Shown one piece after another: positions 36,936 to 45,939 of a DNA stretch of 64,000 nt. A program made the position numbers and the translations under genes. The notes beneath the pieces are model-generated. The model ran no database searches. It was given only the letters and a program-made list of their open reading frames with translations, and was not told the DNA's origin. How positions within the stretch are numbered: position 1 is the first letter of the stretch; every line of letters starts with the position of its first letter. The DNA is from Marinomonas sp. THO17 (GTDB lineage Bacteria; Pseudomonadota; Gammaproteobacteria; Pseudomonadales; Marinomonadaceae): assembly GCF_040436405.1 (NCBI RefSeq), contig NZ_AP031575.1, positions 624,501-688,500 of the forward strand, given 5' to 3'.

Positions 36936-37902
36936 GTAAGTTACTGTTTAAGCAAAAATATTGCCAATTAAGCATATTTAATTTGCCATTAAGGTATATC
37001 TAGTTCTCCTTACAAGTAAGTCAACGATATTGAGAATTTTTATCACCTTCCTTTCATAGAACACCTACACGTCTCATCACAAACCAGCCAGCAAATTAAC
37101 TATGTTGGCCTAATCAACATACAAGACAGGCATGGACAAAGGGAAGTCAAAGTGAACACTTCAATAAAAAACAACCAAACACTGTGATCAAATGGAAGTA
37201 TTGAATTAAAAATATTCGACATAAAGAAAAATGCTATTGAGAAAGGTAGGATTTAATCTTCCCCAGAAACCTGCAAATCACTAAATCACTAAATCACTAA
37301 ATCACTAAATCACTAAATCACTAAATCACTAAATCACTAAATCACTAAATCACTAAATCACTAAATCACTAAATCACTAAATCACTAAATCACTAAATCA
37401 CATTAAAAAATCAAGCCTTTAGGAATAAATGTAAATCAACAACCAGAGTCGATAAGGTCATATACAGATTAACTAATGATTTTATTCTTAATAGCTTTCA
37501 AGTCTAAATGCGAGCACCCGCTCAAAATATAAAGCCCTTACTATCTGTCCGTATTAATTATCAATTTTTTATATCTTAATTATCATATTTTATATATCTA
37601 AATTCCTTTATCAAAAAAACTTAAAAATAAGCAGAATTTTATATTGATTCTTTACACAATCTTGTTATAGCATGATTTTGTGCTTATAAGATTCATAATT
37701 TTTAAACAATACATGGAACTGTTTTATGATCTATATTCTCGTCTAGTTTATTGCCTATATTGTTTTTAGAAAGTTGCCTTTAGAAAGGCATTTACCTTGC
37801 TGCCAAATTATAAATTTAGTTCTATTTTTTAGCACACTTAAATATTGGAAATATCGCTAATAACTATTTTTAATATCTTATTCAATGTAAAAGGAATGGA
37901 AA
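36936..37902. other. Long A/T-rich non-coding stretch with an octanucleotide repeat
   Basis: Nearly 1 kb without a supportable gene on either strand. Besides the octanucleotide array at 37275, it becomes strongly A/T-rich from about 37560 to 37880 (runs such as TTTTATATATC). It separates core-like genes from the small lipoprotein cluster and the T6SS effector arrays. The composition suggests acquired or decayed DNA. Confidence 0.6.
37275..37402. repeat. Octanucleotide simple-sequence repeat (AAATCACT), 15 perfect copies plus one imperfect
   Basis: Units run without change from 37275 to 37394, and a sixteenth copy ends in A instead of T. Such long, perfect arrays change length by polymerase slippage. 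It lies in a non-coding stretch, about 380 bp behind the Cache gene start and 500 bp before the next gene. Confidence 0.97.
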
Positions 37903-38223
37903 GTGAATAAATTTTTCAAAACCATGTCAGTTATTATTTTGTCTGTATTCTTGATCGCATGCGGTGAACCAGAGCTGGATACATCCTCAGATCAAGCCAT
38001 GAAAGAATCAGCAAAAGAAATAATGTCAACCCTATCTTCTGAAGACAAAAATAGATTTCAAAAAACCGTCACCGGAATCTACATGATGGCTGGATTTGCT
38101 GCTATGGGGAGTAATGTCTCTGCCGAGGATGCTAGAGCCAAAGTAAATGAAATGCTAGACGGTAAAACAGCCGAAGAGATATTTGCCCTAGCCGATGAAA
38201 TAAAAAAGGCCAGTAATGAATAA
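37903..38223 (+). CDS. Small lipoprotein, DUF6694-like
   Basis: 106 residues from a GTG start behind AAAGGAATGG. A lipoprotein signal ends FLIAC-G (Cys20). The mature part is helical and acidic/basic mixed, with EPELDTSSDQAMKESAKEI near the start. It resembles small lipoproteins of the DUF6694 type, a tentative assignment. It overlaps the frame before the next lipoprotein gene, so the two are likely co-transcribed. Confidence 0.7.
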   Translation: MNKFFKTMSVIILSVFLIACGEPELDTSSDQAMKESAKEIMSTLSSEDKNRFQKTVTGIYMMAGFAAMGSNVSAEDARAKVNEMLDGKTAEEIFALADEIKKASNE

Positions 38224-38236
38224 TAGAGGCAGTGAT

Positions 38237-38881
38237 ATGAAATTATTTTATATTGCACCTTTATTATTACTGCCTCTACTCACCGGCTGTAAGTCTATTA
38301 TAGAAACAGAGGTGAAATTATCGGATTTGTTAAATTCACCTACCAAAAAAATCACAGGCGACCTATATGTTAGTGTCGCCGCTTGTTCCTCTTATGAAGA
38401 CTCTAGACTGGAATCAGAAGCGGTAAGAGAATCTAAAACGACGGTAAAAGACATTTTTCCTGAAGCTCGATACGTAGAATGTTTTCAAAAAAAGTTTGAT
38501 TCTTTAGCGCACTTTAACATTCCTATTACATTAGACAAAGATGATGACAGCCAACTGGCTTCAAATGATAGTCTCAATATCATTTCAAACAAAAAAGAAC
38601 TACTAAAAATTGCCATTCCAGCATCCATCAACAATCGCATTAATAAACTTGAAAAAAGTAGTTTTGGAATGGGCGATATTGAATTGTCAGTTCATATCAA
38701 AGTAGACAATGATTTATCTACTGATCATCCTTTTAAAGTGGTATCTGCTTATATAGATGATACCCCATATGTTTATGGTGCCTTGTCTTCTAAAAAAGGA
38801 AGCTCTTTTGACATAAAGTTATCTGATGTTTCCGTTGGACAAGCAAGATTGAACGGTGATCCACTGGTGTTACTTCACTAA
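38237..38881 (+). CDS. Lipoprotein, unknown function
   Basis: 214 residues from the ATG at 38237 (MKLFYIAPLLLLPLLTGCKS); the lipobox LTGC gives lipidated Cys18. Seven codons upstream remain open but the signal peptide fixes this start. The mature protein has mixed alpha/beta character with no motif I recognise. It follows the 106-residue lipoprotein by 13 bp. Confidence 0.7.
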   Translation: MKLFYIAPLLLLPLLTGCKSIIETEVKLSDLLNSPTKKITGDLYVSVAACSSYEDSRLESEAVRESKTTVKDIFPEARYVECFQKKFDSLAHFNIPITLDKDDDSQLASNDSLNIISNKKELLKIAIPASINNRINKLEKSSFGMGDIELSVHIKVDNDLSTDHPFKVVSAYIDDTPYVYGALSSKKGSSFDIKLSDVSVGQARLNGDPLVLLH

Positions 38882-38907
38882 AACGTATAAATAAGGAAAT
38901 AATTAAT

Positions 38908-39228
38908 ATAAAAGCTCTTGCTATTATCGCGCTTGTATTTGGTGCATTATCTATATTTATCCCAGTAGGTGGCGTATTTATTGCTATGATTTGTACTGTT
39001 ATGGCAATGATTTCGTTTCGCTCTCAACCTACTCTATCTGTAATAACTTTTGGTATTAACATTATTAATACCGCATTCCTCAGTCCCAGTATTTTAATAA
39101 GCGATGCAGCATCCTCTCAAACCGTTGGGTTTGATGGTGTGGCAAACAATGCGCCAACCGAGCCGGGAGCTGTTTATTGGTTCTATGTTGGATTTCATGT
39201 TGTCTTATTTTGTGTTGCTATTGGATAG
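38908..39228 (+). CDS. Small membrane protein with an ATA at the expected start codon
   Basis: 106 residues if started at ATA 38908. AAGGAAA sits 9 bases upstream and the next residues (KALAIIALVFGALSIFIPVG) are an ideal first membrane helix. The nearest ATG, at 38986, would remove that helix. Three hydrophobic segments (about 2-33, 43-62 and 88-106) predict an inner-membrane protein. The family is not recognised. It is third in a row with two lipoprotein genes. Either a rare AUA start is used or an ATG to ATA change has silenced the gene. Confidence 0.5.
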   Translation: MKALAIIALVFGALSIFIPVGGVFIAMICTVMAMISFRSQPTLSVITFGINIINTAFLSPSILISDAASSQTVGFDGVANNAPTEPGAVYWFYVGFHVVLFCVAIG

Positions 39229-39411
39229 CGCTATTTCCGAGGTGCTTCAACACCAGAACAATCCGTAAATAAATAGAATCTAGTTACACTCTATAAAATT
39301 CTATTTCATGGATTACTAGAGGCAAATAATATTTCAATTATTATCTCACTCTTTTAGAATGGTATTTATCAACTAGATACCATTCTATCCTCTCAATACA
39401 ATAAATATTCT

Positions 39412-39801
39412 CTAACTTATACATATCGGTTTTGCTAACCCCAAACCACTGGCATCTTGCATCCACACCAGCTTATACACTCGCTCTTTTTCGTGTTCGA
39501 TCAGTTCAGCAAAATGGGGGCTTGTGAATTTACCAAGCAGGGTGCCCCATAAGGATTCTTTGTCAGGGGCTTTGTCGTACCATTCGCTGGCGTGTTTATG
39601 GTATAGGAATTGAGCACTGTCCCACTTAGAAAGGTTCTTAGCAATCTCAGTACCCGGTACATCACTTTCATCTAGGGTCACTGTTTGATAGAAGGCTTTA
39701 AAAAAATCATTGGGTTCTTCAAGATTCAGGTAGCCATCCGAACCATCACCTTCCACTTTTTTCACTTTATTGCTTACTTTTATAAAAAAGTGCACTACCA
39801 T
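39412..39801 (-). pseudogene. Broken orphan tip of the peptidoglycan-hydrolase effector
   Basis: 129 codons matching residues about 304-415 of the complete effector (NKVKKVEGDGSDGYLNLEEP through WMQDASGLGL). Homology then stops, so the GH19-like domain is lost. The 5' junction is the same as in the other orphan (40456-41616), including a short stretch for PPEAFLKRFYG that is out of frame. No immunity gene follows. It is the most decayed copy, at the far end of the array. Confidence 0.8.
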
Positions 39802-39971
39802 AAAACCGCTTCAAAAACGCCTCTGGCGGTTCTTCTATAGGCTTTTATTAAAGCTTCAGTTTGAATAAAGAAATTAAATAAGTATAAACAACCACCCAAT
39901 TCGCTATCATTACATTTTTATAGGCTATAAAAATCATCTTAAAAACAAAAAAATTATTCATGTGATAAATT

Positions 39972-40469
39972 TTATTTAAGTTCCTTAATACGATCACAAG
40001 CAAATTTTTCTACATTATCTAAAGTGAAGATATGTTGTTCATCTATATAAAATCCAGAGTCATCTTCTTCAGCCCGATATGTACTTTCATATCTCTTCAA
40101 TAATTTCAATAATTCATCAAAAATATATAACCTATTAATTATAAACTTTGTACTTAAACTAGCTTTTTCATGACTAGCATCAGTCTGTAACATAATAGTC
40201 GGATAATCAATTCCATCACAATTTAAAGCTTTCTTATATTTTACAATAGTCGGGTTATCAGTATGAATAAAGAATTGGTTTTTTTTATCAAAATAACGAA
40301 CATGAACACTACTGTAATAATCAGGATTAGCCATCGATGATTGATTTATTAGCTTAGAGCTTTCTAAAGGTGTTAACTTACCAATGACTATATCCCAATC
40401 ATTTACAGATCCTAAAAGAGAGCCACTAAAAAATATACTTAAAAATAAAAAATTCTTAAATCGCTTCAT
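39972..40469 (-). CDS. Periplasmic immunity protein for the orphan peptidoglycan-hydrolase tip
   Basis: 165 residues with a signal peptide (about 1-20, GSLLGS-V). The C-terminal half is nearly identical to the immunity protein at 41777-42271 (SGFYIDEQHIFTLDNVEKFA, ending DRIKELK), while the region before about residue 75 differs, as expected for partner specificity. The start overlaps the end of the orphan toxin gene by 14 bp. Export to the periplasm fits protection against a cell-wall hydrolase. The family is unnamed to me; the immunity role is inferred from position and pairing. Confidence 0.7.
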   Translation of the reverse strand: MKRFKNFLFLSIFFSGSLLGSVNDWDIVIGKLTPLESSKLINQSSMANPDYYSSVHVRYFDKKNQFFIHTDNPTIVKYKKALNCDGIDYPTIMLQTDASHEKASLSTKFIINRLYIFDELLKLLKRYESTYRAEEDDSGFYIDEQHIFTLDNVEKFACDRIKELK

Positions 40470-41616
40470 TGAAAATTCTTTCCTTAATAATTTCGTTAAA
40501 ATGTTTCCTTCTATCCTCTTTAGTATCAGTAGCTAAATTAATAATCTCCGTTACCTTATCAACAATAATTCCAGCATCACCCTCATCCGCTTTGTCCCAC
40601 ATTTTTTTCTTCAACCAAAAGAGCGCACCGGAGCGAACAGCGTATTTGATCTCTAATAATTTTTCAGGGGTTGCAACAAAATCCATTTGTTCATCTGGCC
40701 ATAGGTCGTTATACCAATCAGTGATATCTTGATAATTATCCTTGCCTGTCAATTGCTTAAGCCCACGACCTCGGTATTTCCATCCATCACCGAATTCGGT
40801 ATTACCTAGGGCAAATTCTGTCCCTTCTCGATGAGCACCGTAAATTTTATTGGCAATCACTTCATATTTCGCTTGCTTTTCTGCATCCGTCATCAGTGCC
40901 CTGCCAGCTCTATCTGGAAAAGCATCCGTCGCCGCTTCAGAAGTATGTTCTGCAAGTTTGTAATAACTAAACTCCTTCAATGCGCTTTCTTGGTACGTTA
41001 AATCTTCTTCTAAACGAAAGTTTTCACCCACTTCTTGCTGAATTTGCGCAAAAAAGTGATCAAGTCTTAACTTAGTATCCAGTTTGACCATGACAGCAAT
41101 TTCATTAATTTCATCCGCAACACTTTCTAGGAAGTCATCAGTAACTGAAGTACGACGCCAAATTTTCCTCAGCATGTCTTTGGTGATACAACAACCTGAC
41201 TTAAAAGCCACACCATGCCCTATCGGCCACCAGTTCCACACTTCTTTTGATAAGCCTAAGCCACTGGCATCTTGCATCCATACGAGATTATCCACTCGCT
41301 CTTTTTCGTGTTCGATCAGTTCGGCAAAATGGGGGCTGGTGAATTTGCCGAGCAAGCTTTCCCAAATGGATTCTTTTTCAGGGGCTTTGTCGTACCACTC
41401 GCTGGCGTGTTTATGGTATAGGAATTGGGCACTGTCCCACTTAGAGAGGTTCTTAGCAATCTCAGTACCCGGCACATCACTTTCATCTAAGGTCACTGTT
41501 TGATAGAAGGCTTTGAAAAAATCATTAGGCTCTTCAAGGTTCAGGTAGCCATCCGAACCATCACCTTCCACTTTTTTCACTTTATTGCTTACTTTTATAA
41601 AAAAGTGCACTACCAT
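40456..41616 (-). CDS. Orphan effector module with GH19-like lysozyme domain (N-terminus missing)
   Basis: 386 residues corresponding to positions about 304-693 of the complete effector at 42258-44339; the LytM-like N-terminus is absent and replaced by MVVHFFIKVSNKV. The GH19-like domain is intact: HFFAQIQQEVGENFRLEEDL with the putative catalytic Glu, then GNTEFGDGWKYRGRGLKQLT. It differs from the complete copy mainly around YQESALKEFSYYKLAEHTSE and in its last 40 residues. It has no clear ribosome-binding site and is probably a silent tip held with its immunity gene. Confidence 0.75.
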   Translation of the reverse strand: MVVHFFIKVSNKVKKVEGDGSDGYLNLEEPNDFFKAFYQTVTLDESDVPGTEIAKNLSKWDSAQFLYHKHASEWYDKAPEKESIWESLLGKFTSPHFAELIEHEKERVDNLVWMQDASGLGLSKEVWNWWPIGHGVAFKSGCCITKDMLRKIWRRTSVTDDFLESVADEINEIAVMVKLDTKLRLDHFFAQIQQEVGENFRLEEDLTYQESALKEFSYYKLAEHTSEAATDAFPDRAGRALMTDAEKQAKYEVIANKIYGAHREGTEFALGNTEFGDGWKYRGRGLKQLTGKDNYQDITDWYNDLWPDEQMDFVATPEKLLEIKYAVRSGALFWLKKKMWDKADEGDAGIIVDKVTEIINLATDTKEDRRKHFNEIIKERIFNEAI

Positions 41617-41776
41617 AAAACCGCTTCAAAAACGCCTCTGGCGGTTCTTCTATAGGCTTTTATTAAAGCTTCAGTTTGTTGAATAAGTATAAACAACCAC
41701 CCAATTCGCTATCATTACATTCTTACAGGCTATACAAATCATCTTAAAAACAAAAATTTTATTCATGTGATAAACT

Positions 41777-42271
41777 TTATTTAAGTTCCTTAATACGATC
41801 ACAAGCAAATTTTTCTACGTTATTTAGAGTAAATATATGTTTTTTATCTATGTAAAATCCAGAATCATCTTCTTCAGAGCGATATGTACTTTCATATTTA
41901 TTCAATAATTTCAAAGTATCATCAAAAATAAAAAGTCTATTAATTAAAAATGTTACGCTTAAGCTAGCTTTTTCAAAACTAGAATCCGTTTTAAGCATTA
42001 CAACAGGGTAATCAACCCCATCACAATTTAATAAATTATTATATTTTACTGATGTTGGAATATTACCGAGCCAAATAAATTGATACGTAGCTTTATCTTG
42101 ATATGTAATATGCACCGTTTTATATGAATCCCGCACCGCTCGAGGAGCCGTTGTTTCCTTGAGTTCTATTAGTTCACTATCTGTAAGAGGCTCGATTGTC
42201 ACTGAGATTTCATCTGCCCAGCAGACATCAAGCATAATCAAAAATACCAACAAGCATTTAAATAGCCTCAT
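41777..42271 (-). CDS. Periplasmic immunity protein of the peptidoglycan-hydrolase effector
   Basis: 164 residues from MRLFKCLLVFLIMLDVCWAD, a signal peptide cleaved near Ala19. GGAGGGG lies 9 bases upstream and the ATG overlaps the effector's last 14 bases, coupling the pair. The frame is open much further upstream but only as the shadow of the effector gene. The C-terminal half (DSGFYIDKKHIFTLNNVEKF) is shared with the paralogue at 39972-40469; the N-terminal half differs. A role as cognate immunity is inferred from the coupling and periplasmic targeting. Confidence 0.75.
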   Translation of the reverse strand: MRLFKCLLVFLIMLDVCWADEISVTIEPLTDSELIELKETTAPRAVRDSYKTVHITYQDKATYQFIWLGNIPTSVKYNNLLNCDGVDYPVVMLKTDSSFEKASLSVTFLINRLFIFDDTLKLLNKYESTYRSEEDDSGFYIDKKHIFTLNNVEKFACDRIKELK

Positions 42272-44339
42272 CAAATACCCCTCCTTCTCTTTTTCCAGTT
42301 GTTTCATTTTCTTTACCCTGACTGATATCTTTAAAATGGCCGATACGACTATTTTTCTGCTCCTCATCAAGCCCAGCATTAATAATCTCCGTTACCGCAT
42401 TCACGTCATCATTAGTATCACCATTATCTGCTTTGTCCCACATTTTATGTTTCAGCCAAAAGAGCGCACCGGAGCGAACAGCGTATTTGATCTCTAATAA
42501 TTTTTCAGGGGTTGCTACAAAGTCTATGTTTTCATCTGGCCATAGGTCGTTATACCATTTCGTAAAATTTTGATAATTCGATTTACCAGTGAGTTGCTTA
42601 AGCCCACGACCACGGTATTTCCATCCATCACCGAATTCGGTATTACCTAGGGCAAATTCTGTCCCTTCTCGATGAGCACCGTAAATTTTATTGGCAATTA
42701 CTTCATATTTTGCTTGCTTTTCTGCATCCGTCATCAATGCTCTGCCAGCTTTATCAGGAAAACCATCAACATCAGCGGCAGCATAATACCTTGGTGACTG
42801 CTTATAATAACTATACTTTTTTAGTACATGAGGCTGATATGTTAGATCCTCTTCTAATCGAAAGTTAGGGCCCACTTCTTGCAGAATTTGTGCAAAAAAG
42901 TGATCCAGTCTTAACTTAGTATCCAGTTTGACCATGACATAAATTTCATTAATTTCATTAGCGACACTTTCTAGGAAGTCATCAGTGACTGAAGTACGAC
43001 TCCAAATTTTCCTCAGCATGCCTTTGGTGATACAACAACCTGGCTTAAAAGCCACACCATGCCCTATCGGCCACCAGTTCCACACTTCTTTTGATAACCC
43101 CAAGCCACTGGCATCTTGCATCCACACGAGATTATCCACTCGCTCTTTTTCGTGTTCGATCAGTTCGGCAAAATGGGGGGTGGTGAATTTACCAAGCAAG
43201 GTTTCCCACAAGGATTGTTTTTCAGGGGCTTTGTCGTACCACTCGCTGGCGTGTTTATGGTACAGGAATTGGGCACTGTCCCACTTAGAAAGGTTCTTAG
43301 CAATCTCAGTACCCGGCACATCACTTTCATCTAGGGTCACTGTTTGATAGAAGGCTTTGAAAAAATCATTGGGTTCTTCAAGGTTCAGGTAGCCATCAGA
43401 ACCATCACCTTCCACTTTTTTCACTTTATTAAAGTTAGCACTACCATAAAACCGCTTCAAAAACGCCTCTGGTGGTTCTTCTTTGGAAAACAATTCAAAG
43501 TGAATCTGGTAACGTGCGTCCGCAACCGGCGTCTCCGCCTCAATCTGAGTTGCTACGTGAAATTGCCCAAGGTAGCCAATGGCATCGCCACCTTTGATAT
43601 CAATCTGATCTGCACCACTTAACTCTACCAGAGCCCCTTCTGTGACGGTTTTTGCCCCGATGGTTTTGACCAAGTCATCGTCCACACACAACCAAGTCTC
43701 GGTGATGCTACTGCCACCATAGTTCAATGCTGGGTCTAAAGTACAACGAGCAAAGTGTCTCGCTTTGTCACCAAACACTTGGCTTTTCAGGCGTCTTGGA
43801 TCGTAGCTAAACTTCTGCTCTTTACTGACTGCAAAACCCGCTTTCCCTAGGCTATCCGTACGGCAAATCAAACCGTTCGTCGAGGTCACCTCGGCGGTTT
43901 TTTCAGTATAAAGCCAGTTTGGTAGCTGAAAATGTTCAACAAGATCGGACAGGTTTTCTTCCGTGGCAGGGGCCAAATGCATGTACAGGGAGTAGAAATC
44001 AAAATGTTTCTCCTGCTCCCCTTCCTTATAGGAAAACACATGCTGTATCAAACAAAAGTCCCCTGAATAGGGCAATTCGAGACCACGAAATGTCGAAGTT
44101 GAATAGTCATTATGAATACGATAAGCCACGATTTTACCATCGGCGATGGCGATGATTGGATGCGCTTTTTGGCAGTGTTCGGCATTTTTCAATGAAAAGT
44201 GTAAACCACCGTGCCAACACCCATTCCCTGGGTTATAACCATATTGTCCGGCTAGCTCTTGCTGCAGCTGAGTCTGAAACGCGTTGCCATCGTCATAAAC
44301 AAGACCATTCGGTTTAGGAACAGGGTAAATAAACTTCAT
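42258..44339 (-). CDS. T6SS effector: LytM-like plus GH19-like peptidoglycan hydrolase
   Basis: 693 residues. The N-terminus (about 35-290) resembles an M23/LytM endopeptidase fold: His43 in HGGLHFS, IIAIADGKIVAYR, FYSLYMHL and His280 in QIHFELF. The canonical HxxxD zinc site is not exact, so activity is uncertain. The C-terminus (about 475-660) matches GH19 lysozyme/chitinase-like enzymes: FFAQILQEVGPNF with Glu488, FRLEEDLTY and GDGWKYRGRGLKQLTGKSNY. Both target cell-wall polymers, fitting delivery to the periplasm of a rival. No secretion signal is present, as expected for VgrG-carried cargo; a vgrG remnant lies just upstream. AAGGATG precedes the ATG. Confidence 0.8.
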   Translation of the reverse strand: MKFIYPVPKPNGLVYDDGNAFQTQLQQELAGQYGYNPGNGCWHGGLHFSLKNAEHCQKAHPIIAIADGKIVAYRIHNDYSTSTFRGLELPYSGDFCLIQHVFSYKEGEQEKHFDFYSLYMHLAPATEENLSDLVEHFQLPNWLYTEKTAEVTSTNGLICRTDSLGKAGFAVSKEQKFSYDPRRLKSQVFGDKARHFARCTLDPALNYGGSSITETWLCVDDDLVKTIGAKTVTEGALVELSGADQIDIKGGDAIGYLGQFHVATQIEAETPVADARYQIHFELFSKEEPPEAFLKRFYGSANFNKVKKVEGDGSDGYLNLEEPNDFFKAFYQTVTLDESDVPGTEIAKNLSKWDSAQFLYHKHASEWYDKAPEKQSLWETLLGKFTTPHFAELIEHEKERVDNLVWMQDASGLGLSKEVWNWWPIGHGVAFKPGCCITKGMLRKIWSRTSVTDDFLESVANEINEIYVMVKLDTKLRLDHFFAQILQEVGPNFRLEEDLTYQPHVLKKYSYYKQSPRYYAAADVDGFPDKAGRALMTDAEKQAKYEVIANKIYGAHREGTEFALGNTEFGDGWKYRGRGLKQLTGKSNYQNFTKWYNDLWPDENIDFVATPEKLLEIKYAVRSGALFWLKHKMWDKADNGDTNDDVNAVTEIINAGLDEEQKNSRIGHFKDISQGKENETTGKREGGVFDEAI

Positions 44340-44356
44340 TCACAACATCCTTATTA

Positions 44357-44923
44357 CTAACCAGAAAAACTGAAGTCACTGGTGGTTATCATATCGGCTA
44401 GCGCTTCTGTTTCATAGCTTTCTGCACCAATATTGACTTCTGGGGCGACCAGAAACACCCCTTCGCTGTTGATGCTCACAAAGCTTTCACCTACTTTTAT
44501 GGTGAGTTCCGCGTCCGCTTCAATCACGGTCAAATCGCCACTTTGCAGCTGGATCACTTGCGCCACCTCGGTCGCGGCAATGCCGCTAATCTGCTGTTGT
44601 AGACTAGCGTGAATGGTTTGGGCTTGATCTTTCTCAATATGCACACGGCGCTCGCCTGTTACCTGTATGTGCTGGTTGTTCTTCACTTCCATGAAGCTGT
44701 CATTGGCCACCGTTAGGTGATGGTCATTGCCAATGTTGGTTTGGACATCGTTGAGGACTTGCTGTTTGAGGTCTTTTTGCGCATGCAAGTAAACTTGCTC
44801 TTGCCCCGCTTGGTCTTCGAAAGACAGCTCGTTAAAGCCCGCCCCTTGGTGTGTATGTTTGAGTGAAAAGCGCGCCACACGCTTTTGGTTTTGAAATGCA
44901 AAACTGAATGGATAACCACCCAT
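44357..44923 (-). pseudogene. vgrG: vgrG remnant, C-terminal part with frameshift
   Basis: Most of the 188 codons match VgrG1 from [15 protein letters not shown] through VNIGAESYE. At the front, DNA for KTKSVWR is present but in another frame, and nothing of the gp27/gp5-like body remains. The tail [18 protein letters not shown] differs from both intact VgrGs. It lies 17 bp before the peptidoglycan-hydrolase effector, so this effector probably once belonged to its own vgrG. The PoNe/PoNi array abuts the broken end. Confidence 0.85.
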
Positions 44924-44976
44924 CTCTCAATCAGATGGGTGATCAAGACGTCGGAATAAATGTATTGTTAATCTTT

Positions 44977-45939
44977 TTATTCACTCACCCAAAACAAGGC
45001 CTCTTCCTGCTCGTTTAGTCTGTTTGACGGTAAACGCTCACCTTGTTTTAAACGCACTTGGTCGTCAGTCAGGTTGCAATGCCATACCGCATCTATTGGG
45101 CTTTCGTCGTTAGGGAGTGCAATGTGATGCGTGGCAGTGGACAGCGGAAAAAGTTGGCCGTAACCCTGAGCGCGGGCATGGGCAACAAGGTCTTTAGGAT
45201 AATACAGCATGTGTGAATACGCGCTGTCATCTAGGTCGTACAAAAGGCTCACCAAGGCAGTTTCCAGCGCCCAATAACCAATAAAAATGGATTTTTGATG
45301 GGTGTTGTACCAGTAGCAGTCTTTCATGCCCTTGTACCAATCCCGTAGGTATTGAGTGAGGCTCTCTTGTCGTTCTGCTTTTGTTGGGCTAACGCCATCG
45401 CCTTTAATGGCATCGTACAGATGTTGGTAAGGTGTTGGAAAAGCCAGATGATCCAAACGCGGCAAACCAATATAGCCCAAGCGCGCCAGCAGCATACTCA
45501 ACAAAGGATCATCATTGTCTTGAGGATTTTTTCCGAGCATGCGCACTATGGTGTGCAAGGCCTCTGGTTTCCCCGACAAGACAGCAAAGCTCATGGAACG
45601 CAGTAAGAAGTGAAAAGCGTCCGGCTCCCAGTATAAAAAATTATCATCTGGAAATTGATTTTTATGGCGCTCTAATTCCGCCAGCGCCTCGTGCATAAGG
45701 GTTTGGCAAAATACCAAGTCGTTGCCAGCAGAGTATTCCAAGGTAGCATATTCGAATTTATGGCGAGCAACACTCCAACTAACGCGAGAACGATGACCCA
45801 GCCTATTGTTCAAGTTATTTATGATGTCATAGCGTTTGGCTATATCTCTTTGAAAAAAAATGCTTTGTTCATCATACACTTTAAACTTGAGTAACGGATC
45901 TCTCTTGTTATTATTAAAGCCTACTTCATCAAGAGTCAT
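44977..45939 (-). CDS. PoNi-type immunity protein, array unit F
   Basis: 320 residues. The C-terminal two thirds carries the DUF1911 pattern (WYKGMKDCYWY, then GYWALETALVSLLYDLDDSA and YYPKDLVAHARA), and the N-terminal part is DUF1910-like; these domains define PoNi immunity proteins against PoNe DNases. Residues 1-85 are of the same type as unit A (begins MTLDEVGFNNNKRDPLLKF, with RYDIINNLNNRLGHRSRVSW). It overlaps its tip gene by 4 bp (ATGA). It is the last unit, next to the vgrG remnant. Confidence 0.85.
   Translation of the reverse strand: MTLDEVGFNNNKRDPLLKFKVYDEQSIFFQRDIAKRYDIINNLNNRLGHRSRVSWSVARHKFEYATLEYSAGNDLVFCQTLMHEALAELERHKNQFPDDNFLYWEPDAFHFLLRSMSFAVLSGKPEALHTIVRMLGKNPQDNDDPLLSMLLARLGYIGLPRLDHLAFPTPYQHLYDAIKGDGVSPTKAERQESLTQYLRDWYKGMKDCYWYNTHQKSIFIGYWALETALVSLLYDLDDSAYSHMLYYPKDLVAHARAQGYGQLFPLSTATHHIALPNDESPIDAVWHCNLTDDQVRLKQGERLPSNRLNEQEEALFWVSE

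Noticed and set aside
37275-37402. Octanucleotide array as a CRISPR
   Set aside because: Units are contiguous with no spacers and far too short; it is a simple-sequence repeat.
42272-42379. 36-residue extension of the cell-wall effector's immunity protein
   Set aside because: It overlaps the effector gene in another frame, whereas the signal peptide and ribosome-binding site place the start at 42271.
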